NCBI GenBank assembly: GCA_947585915.1
Contig: CANPXJ010000007.1
Location: 1 to 34,785, forward strand
Origin: an uncultured Bacilli bacterium
GTDB lineage: Bacteria > Bacillota_I > Bacilli_A > RF39 > UBA660
Length of the DNA stretch: 34,785 bases
Direction: 5' to 3'
Part shown: positions 1-8,210 of the stretch, piece by piece
How positions within the stretch are numbered: position 1 is the stretch's first letter
How the letters are laid out: each line of letters starts with the position of its first letter
Program-made: the position numbers and the translations under genes
Notes under the pieces: generated by a model
What the model was told of the DNA's origin: nothing
Database searches by the model: none
What the model saw: only the letters and a program-made list of their open reading frames with translations

Positions 1-116
1 ATTTAGAAATTTTAATAAAATTAAAACTTTTTTAAGAAATTTACAAAAAACACTTGTAAAAGCTTAGAAAGTCAAGATTTAATTATTCCGATAAATTATT
101 AGAAGTTAAAGGACAA

Positions 117-596
117 GTGTTTGAACTAGAAAAAGTAAATAATCCCAAGGTTAGAGCGATGATAGGAAATGTCAAACATCTTTTTCCTTTTAGATATATA
201 ATAAAAACAGGTTCAGTTATGAATAAAAATGGTTTCAAATTTTTTATGCCTTTTTATGATGTTAACTTGATTAAAATGGTATTTAAAACTCCAATTAAAT
301 ATACAGAAAAGAAAAATATTAGTAATAAAATTTTAGCTAAAAATGTTAATCAAAATTTATTTGTCGATTATAAGAAAAAGGGTTTTGGCGTTCCACTTGT
401 AAATTGGGTAGAAAGATTTATGTTAGAAGATATAAAGAAAATATCTACCAAAGATTTTATTATAAAGCAAAATATATTTAATTTTGAAGAACTCAATAAT
501 TTAATTAAAGAATTTGAAATTAATTTAGATTATAATCGAGCCGTTGTCTTGTATAACTATTATATGTTTCAATTATGGTTTAAAGAAAATTTATAA
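117..596 (+). CDS. Asparagine-synthase-like protein, C-terminal part only
   Basis: C-terminal part of an asparagine-synthase (AsnB-like) ATP-dependent amidotransferase or ligase. The tail 'KKGFGVPLVNW' followed by 'YYMFQLWF' matches, in the same order, 'KKGFGIPLNKW' and 'YYMFQLWY' in the full-length paralogue at 4525-6159. The ATP-pyrophosphatase motifs and the N-terminal domain are not in this reading frame. The GTG used by the ORF track is arbitrary: the frame is open back to a stop at 57-59, and the other frame covering 2-67 encodes residues resembling the preceding part of the paralogue, so the gene probably continues leftward through a frameshift and beyond the window edge. It is the first visible gene of the glycosyltransferase/ABC operon, with a 15-base gap to the next gene. 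Acceptor unknown; in such clusters these proteins often amidate sugar acids. Family assignment is firm; whether a working protein is made is not. Confidence 0.75.
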   Translation: MFELEKVNNPKVRAMIGNVKHLFPFRYIIKTGSVMNKNGFKFFMPFYDVNLIKMVFKTPIKYTEKKNISNKILAKNVNQNLFVDYKKKGFGVPLVNWVERFMLEDIKKISTKDFIIKQNIFNFEELNNLIKEFEINLDYNRAVVLYNYYMFQLWFKENL

Positions 597-611
597 AAAG
601 AAGGGAATATA

Positions 612-1721
612 ATGAGTAAAAAAGTATTAATTGTTGCCAATACTGATAGACATATTAATTTATGTTATTTACCTTATATAAAATACCTAAAAGAGCTAGG
701 TGTTATTGTTCATGTGGCTACAAATACTAATATTTTACTTGATTATATTGATAAAAAAATAAAAATTCCGATATGTCGTAGTCCCTTTCATTTTAAAAAT
801 ATTAAAGCAATATTCCTGTTAAGAAAATACATTTTAAAAGAAAAGTATGATTTAATAAGTTGTAGTACACCTATGGGTGGTGTAGTAGCTAGACTTGCTA
901 GTAAAAGTCTACAAAAAAAGAATAAAACAAAAGTAATATATACAGCTCATGGTTTTCACTTTTTTAAAGGATGTCCTTTCATTAATTATTTGATTTATTA
1001 TCCAGTAGAAAAATATTTGACAAACTATACGAACTTATTAATTACTATTAATGAAGAAGATTATAATTTTGCTTTAAAACATTTTAAAGTTGAGGTAGAA
1101 TATATAGAGGGCATTGGGTTTAATCAAGAACGTCTTTTAAGTAATTTGGACACTTTACAAAAGAGTAAATTAAGAAAGAAATTAGGATTAAAAATAGATG
1201 ATTATGTGATAATCTATATTGCCGAAATTTCTAAAAGAAAACGTCAAAAATATTTACTCAATGTTTTAAAAGAATTGAATGATTCTAGTGTTAAACTTTT
1301 ACTAATTGGTGAAAATACTTTAAATCTAAATAATTATATTGCTAAATTAAAATTAGAAAAGCAAGTGAAAGTATTAGGTTTTCGAGAAGATATTTCCGAT
1401 TTATTAGATATTGCTGATTTAGTTATCTCCGTTTCTAAACAAGAAGGACTTCCTTTAAATATAATGGAGGCCATGTATAAACAAAAACCTATTATAGTTA
1501 CTAACTGTCGAGGAAATAGAGATTTAATTAAACACCAAGAAAATGGTTTAGTTGTTTCGTTAAATGATAAAAAAGAATTAATAGATAGTATTAAGTACTT
1601 AAAAAATGATAAAAAGATTGCTGCTGATTTAAGTAAAGAAAATAAGGAGTTATCTAAAAAATATACTACAGAGGAAATATTAAAAAAATATAAACCTATT
1701 TATAAAAGATACCTTAAGTAA
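612..1721 (+). CDS. GT4-family glycosyltransferase (EpsD-like)
   Basis: Retaining GT-B glycosyltransferase of family 4, expected to add a sugar from a nucleotide-sugar donor to a lipid-linked glycan on the cytoplasmic face of the membrane. The N-terminal Rossmann half begins 'KKVLIVANTDRHI' and contains 'YTAHGFHFFKG', resembling EpsD/CapM-type enzymes. The C-terminal half carries the donor-site EX7E motif in 'EGLPLNIMEAM' (Glu278 and Glu286), followed by 'TNCRGNRDLI' and 'NGLVV'. At 369 aa it has normal family length. The ATG follows an AAGAAGGGAA ribosome site, 15 bases after the asparagine-synthase-like gene, so co-transcription is likely. No transmembrane segment is visible. Donor and acceptor cannot be read from sequence. 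Confidence 0.88.
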   Translation: MSKKVLIVANTDRHINLCYLPYIKYLKELGVIVHVATNTNILLDYIDKKIKIPICRSPFHFKNIKAIFLLRKYILKEKYDLISCSTPMGGVVARLASKSLQKKNKTKVIYTAHGFHFFKGCPFINYLIYYPVEKYLTNYTNLLITINEEDYNFALKHFKVEVEYIEGIGFNQERLLSNLDTLQKSKLRKKLGLKIDDYVIIYIAEISKRKRQKYLLNVLKELNDSSVKLLLIGENTLNLNNYIAKLKLEKQVKVLGFREDISDLLDIADLVISVSKQEGLPLNIMEAMYKQKPIIVTNCRGNRDLIKHQENGLVVSLNDKKELIDSIKYLKNDKKIAADLSKENKELSKKYTTEEILKKYKPIYKRYLK

Positions 1722-1733
1722 GAGGGTGAGATT

Positions 1734-3437
1734 ATCAAAAAGTTATTTAAAAAATTAAAAACATGCCGCCTTTTTTTTCCAAAATGTAAAAAAGAATTAT
1801 CAATTTTAATACTTTTTGGTATTTTTGTGGCAATAATTACTAGTTTACTTCCTACTTTTGGTGGGATACTTTTAAATAATATATTAGCTAAAAATTTAAA
1901 AATGGCGTTATTTTTAATTATTGTTATTGGGGTTTTGGAAGTTGGTTTATTTATATTTAATTTAATTGTTACAAAAACTTCTCTTTTACTACAAAAAAAG
2001 ATTATTTTAGAAATTAGAAAAAAAGCTTGTCGAATTGTTTTGAATTTAAAAATAGAAGAGATAAAGACTCAAGGACAAGGCAAGTTTTTGAATGTAATTA
2101 AAGGAGATTCCAATAGGGTAGTTACTTATTTAAATAATATTAAAGATAGTTTAATTTTAGTTTTTAGTAATATTGGAGCTTTATTTGTTATCTTTTTTAT
2201 TAATAAAATAATTGGTATTTATTATTTTGTTTGTACTTTATTAATGCTATTAATTCATTATTATGGTATTAAAAAAAGTATTTATTACCAAAATTTAAAT
2301 TTAGTCCAACTTGATGAAAATTCTTCATTAATGCATCAGGTCATCAGAGGGGTAAAAGATATTAAAGTATTAAAATTAAAGAATAATTTTATTAAAAAAA
2401 CGGATAATTCTTTTGAAGAAATAGCCTCTTTAGAATATAAAAGTAAAAAATATTTAAATTACACTAATAAAATAACAACTTTTCTAGCCACAGTTTGTAC
2501 CGGTGGAATGCTTTTATTATCCTTAATTTTAATTCATTATAAATTACTTTTAGCTTCATCATTTGTTATCATCTTTATGTATCGTAATAAAGTATTTACT
2601 TTTTCCGATAAATTTGCATCTCTTTTAAATAATTTTAGTCAATTTAATTTATCTTTTGAAAGAATAAACTCAATTTTAGATTATAAACAAGAAGATTTTG
2701 GTAAAAAGCAAATGAATAACTTTGAAGGTAATATCACTTTTGATAATGTTAATTTTGCTTATGATAAACCAACACTTAAAGATATTAGTTTTAAAATAAA
2801 ACCAAAAACTTTTAATTGTCTAGTTGGTAAAACTGGAAGTGGAAAATCAACTATTTTTGCTCTTTTAAGTAAAATGTATGATGTAAATGAGGGAAATATT
2901 TATCTAGATAAATATAATATTAATGATTTAACGGAAGAAAATATTCGTAATAATGTTACTTTAGTTACCCAACAACCGTTTTTATTTACGATGAGCATTA
3001 AAGAAAATTTAGAAATTATTAATGATGATTTTGAAAAAATAAAAAAGTATTGTAAATTAGTCGGAATTGATGAAAAAATTAGTTCTTTAGAATTAAGATA
3101 TGATACAATCTTAAATGAAGATGGCGACAATTTAAGTGGAGGAGAAAGACAAAAATTAGCTATTGCTCGAGCTTTACTTTCGAGTTGTAAAGTAATTTTA
3201 CTAGATGAAATTACTAATAATTTAGATAAACCGGCAAGAGAAGATATTAAAAAGTTAATTGAAAAGTTAAAGAAAAAATATACAATTATTATGATTACCC
3301 ATGATTTAGATATGGTTAAATCAGCTGACCAAATTATCGTATTAGAAAAGGGTAAGATTAAGGGTATAGGTAAACACAAAGAGTTATTAAAAGAATGTAG
3401 TGTATATCAAAATTTAAATAAAGGAAAAAAAGTATGA
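1734..3437 (+). CDS. ABC exporter half-transporter (TMD-NBD fusion), probable non-ATG start
   Basis: Half-size ABC exporter: N-terminal transmembrane domain (about residues 25-275) fused to an ATPase domain. Numbered from 1734, Walker A is 'VGKTGSGKS' (Gly365-Ser372), followed by a Q-loop 'TQQPFLF', signature 'LSGGERQ', Walker B 'VILLDEI', D-loop 'NNLDKPA' and H-loop 'ITHDLDM', so it should be active. The ORF-track start (GTG 1827) lies inside the first membrane helix. The frame is open back to 1722 and encodes 'KKLFKKLK' and the rest of helix 1. GGTGA at 1725-1729 is four bases before ATC at 1734, the same spacing as before the ATG of the 23301 gene, so an ATC start (or ATT at 1731) is inferred. 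It probably exports a lipid-linked oligosaccharide or modified product of the flanking glycosyltransferases; a peptide exporter is the alternative. Overlaps the next ATG by 4 bases. Confidence 0.85.
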   Translation: MKKLFKKLKTCRLFFPKCKKELSILILFGIFVAIITSLLPTFGGILLNNILAKNLKMALFLIIVIGVLEVGLFIFNLIVTKTSLLLQKKIILEIRKKACRIVLNLKIEEIKTQGQGKFLNVIKGDSNRVVTYLNNIKDSLILVFSNIGALFVIFFINKIIGIYYFVCTLLMLLIHYYGIKKSIYYQNLNLVQLDENSSLMHQVIRGVKDIKVLKLKNNFIKKTDNSFEEIASLEYKSKKYLNYTNKITTFLATVCTGGMLLLSLILIHYKLLLASSFVIIFMYRNKVFTFSDKFASLLNNFSQFNLSFERINSILDYKQEDFGKKQMNNFEGNITFDNVNFAYDKPTLKDISFKIKPKTFNCLVGKTGSGKSTIFALLSKMYDVNEGNIYLDKYNINDLTEENIRNNVTLVTQQPFLFTMSIKENLEIINDDFEKIKKYCKLVGIDEKISSLELRYDTILNEDGDNLSGGERQKLAIARALLSSCKVILLDEITNNLDKPAREDIKKLIEKLKKKYTIIMITHDLDMVKSADQIIVLEKGKIKGIGKHKELLKECSVYQNLNKGKKV

Positions 3438-4522
3438 AAAAGAAAATAGTATTTTATACCATGGCGTTAGTAAAAGGAGGAACAGAAAGAACGATTGTTA
3501 ATTTAGCTAATGAATTTGCTTGTAAATATGATGTAGTAATTATAACTAATATTTTAAAGGAAAGCGCTTATAAATTAAATCGAAAAATTAAACATATTTC
3601 TTTAGACGAAAAAGATAAACATCAAGAAAAATTACCAAAAAAAATTGTAACTAAATTAAGTTTAAAAAGGACTAAAAAATTAAAAGAAATATTAAAAAAA
3701 GAAAAACCAGATTTAGTTTTGTGTTTTTTGCCAGAACCAACTATTAGAATGTTAAGTATCAAAAAAAATTTTAATAATTTAAAAGTAATTGTGGCTATTC
3801 GTAATCATCCTAATAATGAATTTCCTTGTTTAAAAACAGTTAGAGATTATTATTATAAAAGAGCCAATGGTATAATTATTCAGGATAAAGCTTATCAAAA
3901 GTATTTAAAAAATACTAAAAATATTTATACTATTCCTAATTTTTTATCAGATGAATTTATAAATTGTGAGCAGAAAAATAAAAAGAGTAATAAAATAGTT
4001 TCTGTCGGTAGATTAGAAAATCAAAAAAATTATAAATTACTAATCAAAGCTTTTGCCAATTTAAGTCCCCAATTAAATAATTATAAATTGTATATTTATG
4101 GAGAAGGAAAAAAGCGTAAAAGTTTAGAAAAACTAATTGGGAAGTTAAAACTAAATGATGAAGTTTTTTTAAAAGGAAATGTAAGTGATGTTGCTAAAAA
4201 AATAAGTGATGCTAAAGTGTTTGTTTTATCATCTAATTATGAGGGAATGCCTAATGCATTATTAGAAGCAATGAGTTTATCTTTACCAGTTATAACAACT
4301 AATAACACTGAGGTAATAACTAATATAATTACTAATTATCATAATGGCATTATTATCTCTCGGAAAAATGAGCAAAAACTAACTAAAGCCTTAAATGAAG
4401 TTTTAATTGATAAAGATTTACAAGAAAAGTTATCTAAAGAAGCTAGTAAAGTAAAAAATATATACCAAAAAGAAAAGATAATTAAATTATGGTATGAAAT
4501 AATTGATAAGAATATGAGGTAA
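3434..4522 (+). CDS. GT4-family glycosyltransferase
   Basis: GT-B fold family 4 glycosyltransferase of 362 aa. The N-terminus 'VKGGTERTIVNLANEF' is the usual acceptor-side glycine-rich opening of this family, and the donor-site EX7E motif is 'EGMPNALLEAM' (Glu270 and Glu278). 'VSVGRLENQKNYKLLIKAF' marks the start of the C-terminal Rossmann domain. ATG overlaps the TGA of the ABC exporter gene (ATGA), indicating translational coupling, and the next gene begins two bases after its stop. It probably adds one sugar to the surface glycan made by this operon. No membrane segment or signal peptide is seen. The sugar is unknown. Confidence 0.88.
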   Translation: MKKKIVFYTMALVKGGTERTIVNLANEFACKYDVVIITNILKESAYKLNRKIKHISLDEKDKHQEKLPKKIVTKLSLKRTKKLKEILKKEKPDLVLCFLPEPTIRMLSIKKNFNNLKVIVAIRNHPNNEFPCLKTVRDYYYKRANGIIIQDKAYQKYLKNTKNIYTIPNFLSDEFINCEQKNKKSNKIVSVGRLENQKNYKLLIKAFANLSPQLNNYKLYIYGEGKKRKSLEKLIGKLKLNDEVFLKGNVSDVAKKISDAKVFVLSSNYEGMPNALLEAMSLSLPVITTNNTEVITNIITNYHNGIIISRKNEQKLTKALNEVLIDKDLQEKLSKEASKVKNIYQKEKIIKLWYEIIDKNMR

Positions 4523-4524
4523 AT

Positions 4525-6159
4525 ATGGAAGTAACAATTAGAAAAAAGCAAAATAATTTATATATAAATAATAAAAAAGTAGATATTCAGAAATCTTATT
4601 GTTTTATCATTGGTAATATTTATAATTTGGATGATTTATATAAATTTGAAAAAAAACAAAAAAGTGAAGAAAAAATATTAAAATTATATGAATTATATCA
4701 GGAAAAAATATTTAAAAAATTTAATGGAGAATATGCTTTAATATTAATAATAAAAGGAAAAATTATTTTAGTCCGTGATAGATTAGGTAGCAAAAACTTA
4801 TATTATTATCAAAATAAAGAAGAATTTATTTGTACTAATAATTTAGCTAATATTATAAAAAGATATCAAAAACAATTAGTAATTGATAAACAACAATTAG
4901 CTAACTTTTTAACATACAATTATGTTATACCTCCTTATACATTAATTAAAAATGTTTATAAAATAGAGGCAGGATGTTATATTTTTTATAATGACAAGTT
5001 AAAAAAGAAAAAATATTATGATATGGAAAAAGAATATATTTTTAATTATGATAAAATAAAAATGGAAGATAAGGCTTTGCAAAAAATAGAATTAGAACTT
5101 TTAAATTCCTTAAAATTAAGAATAAATAATCATAACAAAATTGCTGTATTTTTTTCCGCAGGAATAGATTCAACTTTAATAACAAAATTGCTTACTAAAT
5201 TAGATTTAAAAAATATTAATACTTATACTATCGGTTTTTATGATGAAGATAGAAATGAAGCTGTAAATGCAAAAAAAATTGCTAAATATTTAAAAGTAAA
5301 TTATCATGAATATTATTTAAGTGAAAAAGATGTTATGAATTTAATTCCGAAAATACCGACAATCTATGCAGATTTAATATCAGATCCTTCTATTATTCCC
5401 ATGATTTTTTTAAATAATAAAATTAAAGATGAAGATATTGATGTGTATTTAACTGGTGATGGCGCAGACCAATTATACTGCGGGTCAAACATATATGATA
5501 CTTTTTATTTGAAAAATAAAATAAAAATCATTTTAAAATATTTAGCTAATGTGTTTAAAGGGAAGAAATATTCTTATCAAGAAATTAAAGACTTGTATAG
5601 ATTAGGTTTGGGAAGAGAGAAAATAGTTTATGAATTAGTAAATAACAAAATACAAAGCTATAATTTTGTAGATACTAAAAAGATAGATAGTCAAATTAAT
5701 TTTATGTTAAACGATATTAAAACATTTATGTCTAATAGATTGTTTACTAAATTAAGTAGTCCTGCTAATTACTATAATTTGCATATAGCTCATCCTTTTG
5801 TTGATAATGATTTTATCAAAACTACTTTTAGATTAAGTCACAATTTTAAGTATAGGAATGGTAAGAAAAAATATATTTTAAAAAAATTATTATTTCAAAA
5901 TATTCCTGAAAATATGATAAATAATACTAAAAAAGGTTTTGGAATTCCTTTAAATAAATGGATATATACGCTTTTTAAAGATGATATAAAAAAATATTCG
6001 AAAGATTACGATTTAAATAAACAAAATTTATTTAACATTAATAATATTAAAAAACTAATAACTAAATTAGATAATAAAAGACTCAATAATAAAGAGATAC
6101 AAGTTTTATTTTCCTATTATATGTTTCAATTATGGTACTATACGTATTTTGATAATTAA
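4525..6159 (+). CDS. Asparagine-synthase-like ligase lacking the glutaminase nucleophile
   Basis: AsnB-family protein of 544 aa. The C-terminal synthetase domain has the PP-loop 'FFSAGIDST' (about residues 210-217) that binds ATP, and 'GDGADQL' (about 311-317), the usual GDGxDE-type motif with Gln in place of Glu. It ends with 'KKGFGIPLNKW'. The N-terminal domain keeps the late glutaminase signature 'RDRLGSKNLYY' but begins 'MEVTIRKKQ': there is no Cys2 and the first strands are shortened, so glutamine hydrolysis is unlikely. This resembles beta-lactam synthetases and lasso cyclases, which adenylate a carboxylate and use another nucleophile. The context of glycosyltransferases suggests amide formation on a sugar acid or amino sugar; free ammonia as nitrogen donor is also possible. 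GAGGT precedes the ATG, and the gap to the upstream gene is 2 bases. Confidence 0.85.
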   Translation: MEVTIRKKQNNLYINNKKVDIQKSYCFIIGNIYNLDDLYKFEKKQKSEEKILKLYELYQEKIFKKFNGEYALILIIKGKIILVRDRLGSKNLYYYQNKEEFICTNNLANIIKRYQKQLVIDKQQLANFLTYNYVIPPYTLIKNVYKIEAGCYIFYNDKLKKKKYYDMEKEYIFNYDKIKMEDKALQKIELELLNSLKLRINNHNKIAVFFSAGIDSTLITKLLTKLDLKNINTYTIGFYDEDRNEAVNAKKIAKYLKVNYHEYYLSEKDVMNLIPKIPTIYADLISDPSIIPMIFLNNKIKDEDIDVYLTGDGADQLYCGSNIYDTFYLKNKIKIILKYLANVFKGKKYSYQEIKDLYRLGLGREKIVYELVNNKIQSYNFVDTKKIDSQINFMLNDIKTFMSNRLFTKLSSPANYYNLHIAHPFVDNDFIKTTFRLSHNFKYRNGKKKYILKKLLFQNIPENMINNTKKGFGIPLNKWIYTLFKDDIKKYSKDYDLNKQNLFNINNIKKLITKLDNKRLNNKEIQVLFSYYMFQLWYYTYFDN

Positions 6160-6213
6160 TAATCTAGTAAAAATAATTAGATAAAATTTAAAGATAATAA
6201 GGAAGTGATTTAA

Positions 6214-7446
6214 ATGCTAAAAACTATAAAGCAATTAAGAAATAAGGATAAACAAATTAAATATCTGGCTCAAATAAGATTAAAAAGATTTTTTAAATTA
6301 CCAACAAGAAAGAAAAATATATTAATTTTATTGAGACATTTGACTAATGGAGGAGTTGAAAGAATTTTTGTTAATTTAGCTAATGAATTATCTTTAAAAT
6401 ATAATGTAATTATCATTACTGGAAATAAAAGAAATTCTGATTATAATTGCAATGTTAAAATAATAGAGATTCCTAATCTAGATATTGATAAGTTGAGTAT
6501 TAAAAAAGTTAGATATTTAAAAAAAATACATAATATAACTCATTCTATTAGTGGTTCTATTGCTTTCAATTATTTAAATGTGGCCTCTAGATATAATGAT
6601 GAAGTCATAATATGTGTGCAAAATATGTTATCTTTTAAAGCTCAAATAGAAAATTATAATGATAAAAAAGCTATGTTAAATATTAAAAGAAGAAAAAAAA
6701 GAATCATTTTAGCTAATGAATTTGCTGATAGAATAGTTTGTGCTTCTAAAGAAATCGCGAATGAACAAATTATTAAATTTAAAGCTGCTAAAAAGAAAAT
6801 CCAAGTTATTAATAATTTTATTGATTTACAACAAATTAATAAAGAAGAAAAATTAAAAAAGAATGATAGTAAGATTATCATAACAGCAGGTAGATTAGAG
6901 GCTGTAAAAAATCAAAGTTCTTTAATAAAAGCTTTTAAAGAAATAATAAAAAATTATCCTCAAGCAAAATTATGGATTTTAGGAAGAGGTTCAGAAGAAG
7001 AAAATTTAAAAAAATTAATCAAAAACTTGCATTTAGAAAACAATGTTTTTCTATTAGGTTTTCAAAAAAAAGTTTATGAATATCTAAAACAAGCAGATAT
7101 TTTTATATTAACTTCAAAATATGAAGGAATGCCAGTCATTTTAATAGAAGCCATGGCATGTTCTTTGCCAGTTATTTCAACTGATTGTAGTGCAGGGCCA
7201 AGGGAAATTATTGCTCCTGATACTGATTATAGAAAGAAAACGAATAAAATAGATAAATGTGAGTATGGTATTTTAATTCCTCCTATTAGTGATAGTGATA
7301 AAGATGAAACAAATATAGCTGCATCTTTACTTGAAATTTTAGATAATCAAAAATTAGAAAAGTATTATCAAAATCAATCATTTAAAAGAGCCAAAGAATT
7401 TGATAAAAATATTATTGTCAAACAATGGGAAAAAATTTTTAAATAA
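6214..7446 (+). CDS. GT4-family glycosyltransferase
   Basis: Third family-4 GT-B glycosyltransferase of the operon, 410 aa, with a basic N-terminal extension of about 30 residues before the Rossmann start 'KKNILILLRHLTNGGVERIF'. The donor-site EX7E motif is 'EGMPVILIEAM' (Glu304 and Glu312), followed by 'STDCSAGPREII', typical of the amylovoran/N-acetylgalactosamine-type branch of GT4, though the donor cannot be fixed from this. The basic extension (Lys/Arg-rich) may hold the enzyme at the membrane surface. Its ATG follows AAGGAAGTGA, 54 bases after the AsnB-like gene. It works with the other glycosyltransferases and the ABC exporter on a surface glycan. Confidence 0.88.
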   Translation: MLKTIKQLRNKDKQIKYLAQIRLKRFFKLPTRKKNILILLRHLTNGGVERIFVNLANELSLKYNVIIITGNKRNSDYNCNVKIIEIPNLDIDKLSIKKVRYLKKIHNITHSISGSIAFNYLNVASRYNDEVIICVQNMLSFKAQIENYNDKKAMLNIKRRKKRIILANEFADRIVCASKEIANEQIIKFKAAKKKIQVINNFIDLQQINKEEKLKKNDSKIIITAGRLEAVKNQSSLIKAFKEIIKNYPQAKLWILGRGSEEENLKKLIKNLHLENNVFLLGFQKKVYEYLKQADIFILTSKYEGMPVILIEAMACSLPVISTDCSAGPREIIAPDTDYRKKTNKIDKCEYGILIPPISDSDKDETNIAASLLEILDNQKLEKYYQNQSFKRAKEFDKNIIVKQWEKIFK

Positions 7447-7475
7447 ATAATATTAAAATTAGGAGAAGATGAATA

Positions 7476-8210
7476 ATGAAAACAGTATTAATTACCGGGG
7501 CAGGAAGAGGAATTGGAGCTACTTTAGCTTTAATGTTTGCTCAAAATAATTATAATGTTATTATTAATTATAATAAAAGTAAAAAGGAAGCTTTAGCTTT
7601 AGAACAAAAAATTAAAGAGGCTTATAAAGTTAAAACGATGTGTATTCAAGCTGATATCAGTCAAGAAAATGATGTTATAAAAATGCTTGAGCAAATAAAA
7701 AAGGAAGCTTTAAAAATTGATGTTTTAATTAATAATGCTGCTATAACTAAAGATAAAGAATTAATGAATAAGGATATTCAAGAATTCAGAGATGTAATTA
7801 ATGTTAATTTGGTAGGAACTTTTATAGTGAGTAAATTAGTGGCTCAAATGATGTTAGAACAAAAAAGTGGGTGTATCATCAATATTTCTTCCACAAATGG
7901 CATAGATACATATAATACTTATTCTGCTGATTATGATGCATCAAAAGCGGGAGTTATATCTCTTACTCATAATTTTGCCAAAGCCTTAGCTCCTTACATA
8001 AGAGTAAATGCCATTGCTCCTGGGTGGACCAAGACTCAAAGTGTTTTGGAAATGAATCCTCAAATTATTAAAGAAGAAAAAGAAAAAATCCTATTAAAGC
8101 GTTTTGCTAATCCTGAAGAAATTGGTGAAGTTGCTCTGTTTTTAGCAAGTGATAAAGCAAGTTATATAAATAATAGTATAATTAGAGTAGATGGAGGAGT
8201 AAAATGCTAA
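7476..8210 (+). CDS. SDR-family oxidoreductase, FabG-like
   Basis: Classical short-chain dehydrogenase/reductase of 244 aa, the usual length for FabG-type 3-oxoacyl-ACP reductases. The dinucleotide site 'TGAGRGIG' lies at residues 7-14, 'NNAA' is present, and the catalytic Ser/Tyr/Lys are in 'NISSTNG' and 'YDASK' (Tyr153, Lys157). It ends with 'IRVDGGVKC', the typical SDR C-terminal strand. The protein is soluble and likely cytoplasmic. It follows the glycosyltransferases and overlaps the next gene by 7 bases, so it is probably part of the same operon; the substrate could be a sugar intermediate instead of an acyl-ACP. A housekeeping fabG would usually sit with other fatty acid genes, which are absent here. 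Confidence 0.87.
   Translation: MKTVLITGAGRGIGATLALMFAQNNYNVIINYNKSKKEALALEQKIKEAYKVKTMCIQADISQENDVIKMLEQIKKEALKIDVLINNAAITKDKELMNKDIQEFRDVINVNLVGTFIVSKLVAQMMLEQKSGCIINISSTNGIDTYNTYSADYDASKAGVISLTHNFAKALAPYIRVNAIAPGWTKTQSVLEMNPQIIKEEKEKILLKRFANPEEIGEVALFLASDKASYINNSIIRVDGGVKC

Noticed and set aside
2900-3379. 159-aa minus-strand ORF
   Set aside because: Shadow of the ABC exporter ATPase domain; no ribosome site and no family signature.
612-6159. AsnB-like proteins plus ABC exporter as a lasso-peptide cluster
   Set aside because: No McjB-type leader peptidase, RRE protein or precursor peptide is visible, and three glycosyltransferases fit a surface glycan better.
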